64,000 nucleotides of DNA from Rhynchopus sp. YZ270_cl-10 (Eukaryota > Euglenozoa > Diplonemea > Diplonemida > Diplonemidae): positions 310,001 through 374,000 of the forward strand of contig OZ037901.1 of NCBI GenBank assembly GCA_964035575.1. Direction: 5' to 3'. Below, piece by piece: positions 63,457 to 64,000 of the stretch. A model generated the notes under the pieces. The model made no database searches and was not told the origin of the DNA. It saw only the letters and a list, made by a program, of their open reading frames with translations. The position numbers were made by a program, and so were the translations under genes. Each line of letters opens with the position of its first letter. Positions within the stretch are counted from its first letter, which is position 1.

Positions 63457-64000
63457 ATGTCGACCCCAAAGGCACCGACGACAGCAGCGAAGTGTGTGAT
63501 GCGGCAGCTGAAGCAGTTGGCAGACTCGCCGATCAAGGGGTGCTGTGCAGGGCCGCTGGACGACAACCTGTTTGAGATACACTGCACTGTGGTGGGGCCG
63601 GAGGGGACGCCGTACGCAGGGGTGAAGCTGCACTTTGTGCTGGAGCTGTCTGAGACGTACCCGGTGACGCCGCCGAACGCGTACTTTGTGACGGACATTG
63701 CGTACCAGGGTGGGGCGAGCATGAAGGACGCAAAGGGGCGGACGTCGGTGTGTCTGAACCTGTTTGGGAACTTCTCGGGGGCACACACGGAGTGGGCGAC
63801 GAGTGCGGAGGGGTGGTCGAGTGGGTATTCACTGGAGACAGTGCTGGTGCAGATGCAGAGTGTGCTGCACGACACGTTCCTGTCGACGTCGGGTGCGGAC
63901 GTGGCACGTGCACAGAAGTCTGCGGTGTCTGGGCGGTGCTCGTGCGGGCACACTGACAAGGTGCCATACCCGTCGATTCCAACGGAGTCGCGGACGGACG
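63457..64000 (+). CDS. Ubiquitin-conjugating enzyme E2-like protein, 5' part (runs off the window)
   Basis: The first 181 codons are present. Residues 12-150 form a UBC domain: CVMRQLKQL, DDNLFEIHCTVVGPEGTPYAG (35-55), YPVTPPNAYF (68-77), active-site region TSVCLNLFG with Cys99, then EWATSAEGWSSGYSLETVLVQMQSVL. The HPN motif normally just before the catalytic Cys is missing (YQGG at 83-86). The stretch between Cys99 and the W..G.S segment is longer than in simple E2s. After the domain, CSCGHTDK suggests a Cys-rich segment or further domains, as in multidomain E2-like proteins of protists. It would transfer ubiquitin or a related modifier if active. Codon use is strongly G-ending. The acceptor may be GCGCAAG just upstream (63425-63431). 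Confidence 0.88.
   Translation, partial: MSTPKAPTTAAKCVMRQLKQLADSPIKGCCAGPLDDNLFEIHCTVVGPEGTPYAGVKLHFVLELSETYPVTPPNAYFVTDIAYQGGASMKDAKGRTSVCLNLFGNFSGAHTEWATSAEGWSSGYSLETVLVQMQSVLHDTFLSTSGADVARAQKSAVSGRCSCGHTDKVPYPSIPTESRTD

Overview
The window looks like nuclear DNA of a protist with a large genome, most probably a euglenozoan-type flagellate (kinetoplastid/diplonemid-like). This is inferred from several signs. Every supported gene lies on the + strand. Genes are mostly intronless and short-spaced. A pyrimidine tract ending in AG (usually CAG|AT) sits a few tens of bases before nearly every start codon, as expected for spliced-leader trans-splicing. The linker histone is short, lysine-rich and lacks a globular domain. 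The H3 and H4 genes share signature residues with trypanosomatids (KAPFQRLVR in H3, GSIRRLARRGG in H4). I cannot name the species.

Layout. Positions 1-35912 are one giant 38-bp satellite (about 920 units) with higher-order duplications. It is broken once, at 31416-32261, by an 846-bp element with terminal inverted repeats. Positions 35913-37135 hold fold-back repeats, palindromes and short AT-rich repeats. A 1670-codon secreted protein gene follows (37649-42661), then 3.2 kb of repeat-rich intergenic DNA and a small secreted protein gene (45862-46563). Positions 47224-54321 are a histone cluster in the order H2A, H3, small spliced gene, H1, H4, H2B, H2A, H1, H4, H2B. Downstream lie a TTLL1-type tubulin polyglutamylase gene, a multi-module CxH/CxxC plus SH3-like protein gene with a likely 3' intron, an unknown gene, a phytanoyl-CoA-dioxygenase-family gene and the start of an unusual ubiquitin-conjugating-enzyme gene that runs off the window.

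Main discovery candidate. Each of the nine histone genes is followed by a bipartite RNA-like element: a gene-specific hairpin (H-I), then at 0-1 nt a small conserved-shape hairpin (H-II) of the form GGYGN..loop..NCRCC. The best example is 6 bp + 4 nt + 6 bp. No other gene in the window has it. It resembles in size the animal histone mRNA 3' stem-loop bound by SLBP, but the loop sequence and the tandem arrangement differ. At H3 an 839-bp inverted-repeat element carrying an intron-containing ORF has landed between the stop codon and the double hairpin. Removing that element in thought restores the spacing seen at the other histone genes.

The histones are very divergent. The nucleosome acidic patch is largely eroded (H2A Q55, N63, K96; H2B A122), the H2B position equivalent to K120 is Met, and there are basic loop insertions in H2A, H2B and H4. 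H2A and H2B carry SPKK tails. The H3 tail lacks the ARTKQT and ARKS contexts. All hairpin, splice-site and homology calls were made by eye; no folding or database search was run.
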